From Aeromonas cavernicola (lineage in GTDB: Bacteria; Pseudomonadota; Gammaproteobacteria; Enterobacterales; Aeromonadaceae): 64,000 nucleotides of DNA. This document shows positions 62,567 to 64,000 of the stretch, piece by piece. The stretch's first letter is position 1, and each line of letters opens with the position of its first letter. The translations under genes and the position numbers were made by a program. Location of the stretch: the NCBI RefSeq assembly GCF_002795305.1, contig NZ_PGGC01000080.1, positions 1 through 64,000 on the forward strand, written 5' to 3'. The notes under the pieces are model-generated. The model searched no databases and had not been told where the DNA came from. It was given only the letters and a program-made list of their open reading frames with translations.

Positions 62567-63046
62567 TCAGACGCGATATTTGGCGGTGAGGCCGATCAGG
62601 AAATTGCGCAAAATCTGGTCACCACAATCTTGATAGTGTTTGTGATCTTTGGCGCGAAACAGTGCGCTTAACTCAGACTTGGAGAGGTTGAAGTCTGCTA
62701 ATTTGAGGGTGCCGAGCATGTCCTCCTCTTTGAAATTAAGGCCAATACGCAGTTTACGCAGGATCATGTTGTTATTGATCCGGTTGGGGATAACTTGGAC
62801 TGGGGCATCTGCTCGCACCCCACGGCGCGCGATAATAAAACCATCCAAAAACTGGCTCAAGGCGGCATCGGGGCAAGCGACATAGCCAGCGTCTGGCGTT
62901 TCCCCTTCGGCGGCCTCTTTCATCAACCAGCCGTGTAACTGACTATGGGTGACCGTCAGGTTACCCTTAGCAAACATGTCAACCATCTGGTCATTGCTGA
63001 TGGTCAGGGCGTAGCGCAAGCGGCGCAGAATATCGTTATTGGTCAT
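62567..63046 (-). CDS. yehS: DUF1456 protein, YehS-like
   Basis: 159 residues built of two similar ~70-residue halves: NNDILRRLRYALTISNDQMVDMF and NNMILRKLRIGLNFKEEDMLGTL, each starting with the N-N/D-x-I-L-R motif. This duplicated DUF1456 fold is that of E. coli YehS, whose role is unknown. It abuts the amidase gene, so co-transcription is likely. No membrane segments. Confidence 0.88.
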   Translation of the reverse strand: MTNNDILRRLRYALTISNDQMVDMFAKGNLTVTHSQLHGWLMKEAAEGETPDAGYVACPDAALSQFLDGFIIARRGVRADAPVQVIPNRINNNMILRKLRIGLNFKEEDMLGTLKLADFNLSKSELSALFRAKDHKHYQDCGDQILRNFLIGLTAKYRV

Positions 63047-63135
63047 GTTGACTCCTTCAGAAACCGAGCCACTCTACCATTTGCCTCGCTTGGCGTCAGA
63101 AAAAGCGGCCTGACGGCACCTGTCCACCTAGTTAG

Positions 63136-64000
63136 CTACAGGTAACGAGGCGCCTCTTGCCGCACCTGTTCAAGGGCATCTTGCAACTCTAACAACTCAG
63201 GCTCTAGCTCAGTCACAGCGACCCCGTCACGTAATTGCTGCTCAAGTTGGGTCAGCAATCGCTGTAAACCGGGTACGCCCGAATAGGCACACCCCCCGTT
63301 AAGACGATGGAGATGGGCGAGCACTTCGTCATCTTGCAGCTCGCCAGCAAGCGCAGCGTTTAGCGCCCATTCAACCTCATCAAAGCTCACCAACAACATC
63401 GCCAACATCTCTTTGGCCAACCCCTCTTTCCCTCCCGCCTGACGGATAGCGAGCGCCCAGTCGATCTGTTGATTGCCATGATGTTGGTGGCGACGGTGGG
63501 CAAAATCGGTGATGAGTTGTGCCAACATGCCCTCATCAATCGGTTTAGCCAGATAATCATCCATACCTTGGCGGATCAGACGTTCCCGCTCCCCAGGAAT
63601 CGCGTGGGCAGTGACTGCCACGATCGGGGTCTCGGTATTAAGCGACTGACTGCGGATCACCTGGGTTGCACTGATGCCATCCATGATCGGCATCTGGATA
63701 TCCATAAAGATGATGTCAAACGGCTGGCATTGGGCTTGTAGTACTGCTTCTTTACCGTTTTTACAGACCACCACTTGGCTCACCATCTCCTTGAGCATGG
63801 CGGCAATAAGCTTCAGGTTGGCGGCGTTATCATCTACCGCCAAGACAGTGATCGGTGCGATCTGGCGTGTTATCACCTCAGTTGCTTGCGGGATGGGGCG
63901 GGGCGCATCCGGCGAGAGCAAGGCGTGCAATAGTTTGCGATGGTTGACTGGTTTCGAGAGGCAATGGAGCGCACCGTGCGCTCGCATCGCTTCATACAGT
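63136..64000 (-). CDS. barA: C-terminal part of a BarA-like hybrid sensor kinase (cut by window edge)
   Basis: At least 287 residues; the frame is open to the edge (L-Y-E-A precede the first internal Met). It ends a receiver-like domain (LSKPVNHRKLLHALL), then a full receiver (VLAVDDNAANLKLIAAML, phospho-Asp in FDIIFMDIQMPIMDG, Lys in YLAKPIDE) and a C-terminal HPt domain with phospho-His in AHLHRLNGGCAYSGVPGL. The order and the ending LEPELLELQDALEQVRQEA closely resemble BarA, which phosphorylates UvrY to switch on csrB-type RNAs. The sensor and kinase domains lie outside the window. Confidence 0.85.
   Translation of the reverse strand, partial: LYEAMRAHGALHCLSKPVNHRKLLHALLSPDAPRPIPQATEVITRQIAPITVLAVDDNAANLKLIAAMLKEMVSQVVVCKNGKEAVLQAQCQPFDIIFMDIQMPIMDGISATQVIRSQSLNTETPIVAVTAHAIPGERERLIRQGMDDYLAKPIDEGMLAQLITDFAHRRHQHHGNQQIDWALAIRQAGGKEGLAKEMLAMLLVSFDEVEWALNAALAGELQDDEVLAHLHRLNGGCAYSGVPGLQRLLTQLEQQLRDGVAVTELEPELLELQDALEQVRQEAPRYL

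Overview
The window looks like chromosomal core sequence from a gammaproteobacterium of the Aeromonas type. This is an inference from gene content and protein similarity to the Enterobacteria/Vibrio branch: MetJ is nearly identical to the enterobacterial protein over its ribbon-helix-helix region, there is a Na+-NQR operon, PomAB sodium-type flagellar stators, a maltoporin-MalM pair, and E. coli-like gene orders (ubiF/miaB-phoH-ybeY-corC-lnt; rlmE-ftsH-folP-glmM-secG-tRNA-Leu; tRNA-fMet-rimP-nusA-infB-rbfA-truB-rpsO). Species cannot be fixed from this alone. I saw no prophage, IS element, CRISPR array or obvious defence island.

Layout. 1-1.1 kb: a LysR-type regulator interrupted by an in-frame stop, divergent from a VOC/glyoxalase-fold gene. 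1.2-3.2 kb: an LTA-synthase-like membrane phosphotransferase. 3.5-7.6 kb: metL and metB, divergent from metJ, with a tandem met-box operator. 8-9 kb: a cytochrome b562 gene overlapping a membrane cytochrome b gene. 9.1-12 kb: an AsmA-family gene and a decayed transketolase C-terminal subunit. 12.6-19.7 kb: nqrABCDEF-apbE-nqrM. 20.0-20.2 kb: two identical tRNA-Tyr genes. 20.5-26.2 kb: lnt, corC, ybeY, phoH and miaB on the minus strand, then ubiF divergent. 27.7-31.7 kb: a glycerophosphodiester phosphodiesterase and a large MscS-type channel. 32.3-36.6 kb: maltoporin, malM and ptsG. 36.8-39.3 kb: a Gfo/Idh/MocA oxidoreductase and glyA. 39.5-42.5 kb: xseB-ispA-dxs. 42.7-45 kb: pomAB and greA. 45.2-51.3 kb: yhbY, rlmE, ftsH, folP, glmM, secG, tRNA-Leu and tRNA-fMet. 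51.5-58 kb: rimP-nusA-infB-rbfA-truB-rpsO. 58.3-64 kb: argO, pepD, dps, an AmiD-like amidase, a DUF1456 (YehS-like) gene and the C-terminal end of a BarA-like hybrid kinase.

How it fits together. Sodium energetics is one theme: NQR exports Na+ using NADH:quinone electron transfer, and PomAB uses the Na+ gradient to turn the flagellum. Sugar uptake is another (maltoporin, MalM, glucose PTS), with a convincing class II CRP promoter before the maltoporin gene. The rest is translation, RNA processing, cell-wall precursor, methionine, folate and isoprenoid housekeeping.

I did not find a clearly new multi-gene system. The points most worth a second look are the two genes carrying in-frame TAA codons (LysR, transketolase), the long perfect inverted repeats between the cytochrome and AsmA genes, the overlapping cytochrome b562/membrane cytochrome pair, the palindrome before ptsG, the absence of pnp after rpsO, and ten-base G tracts in the LysR gene and in ftsH.
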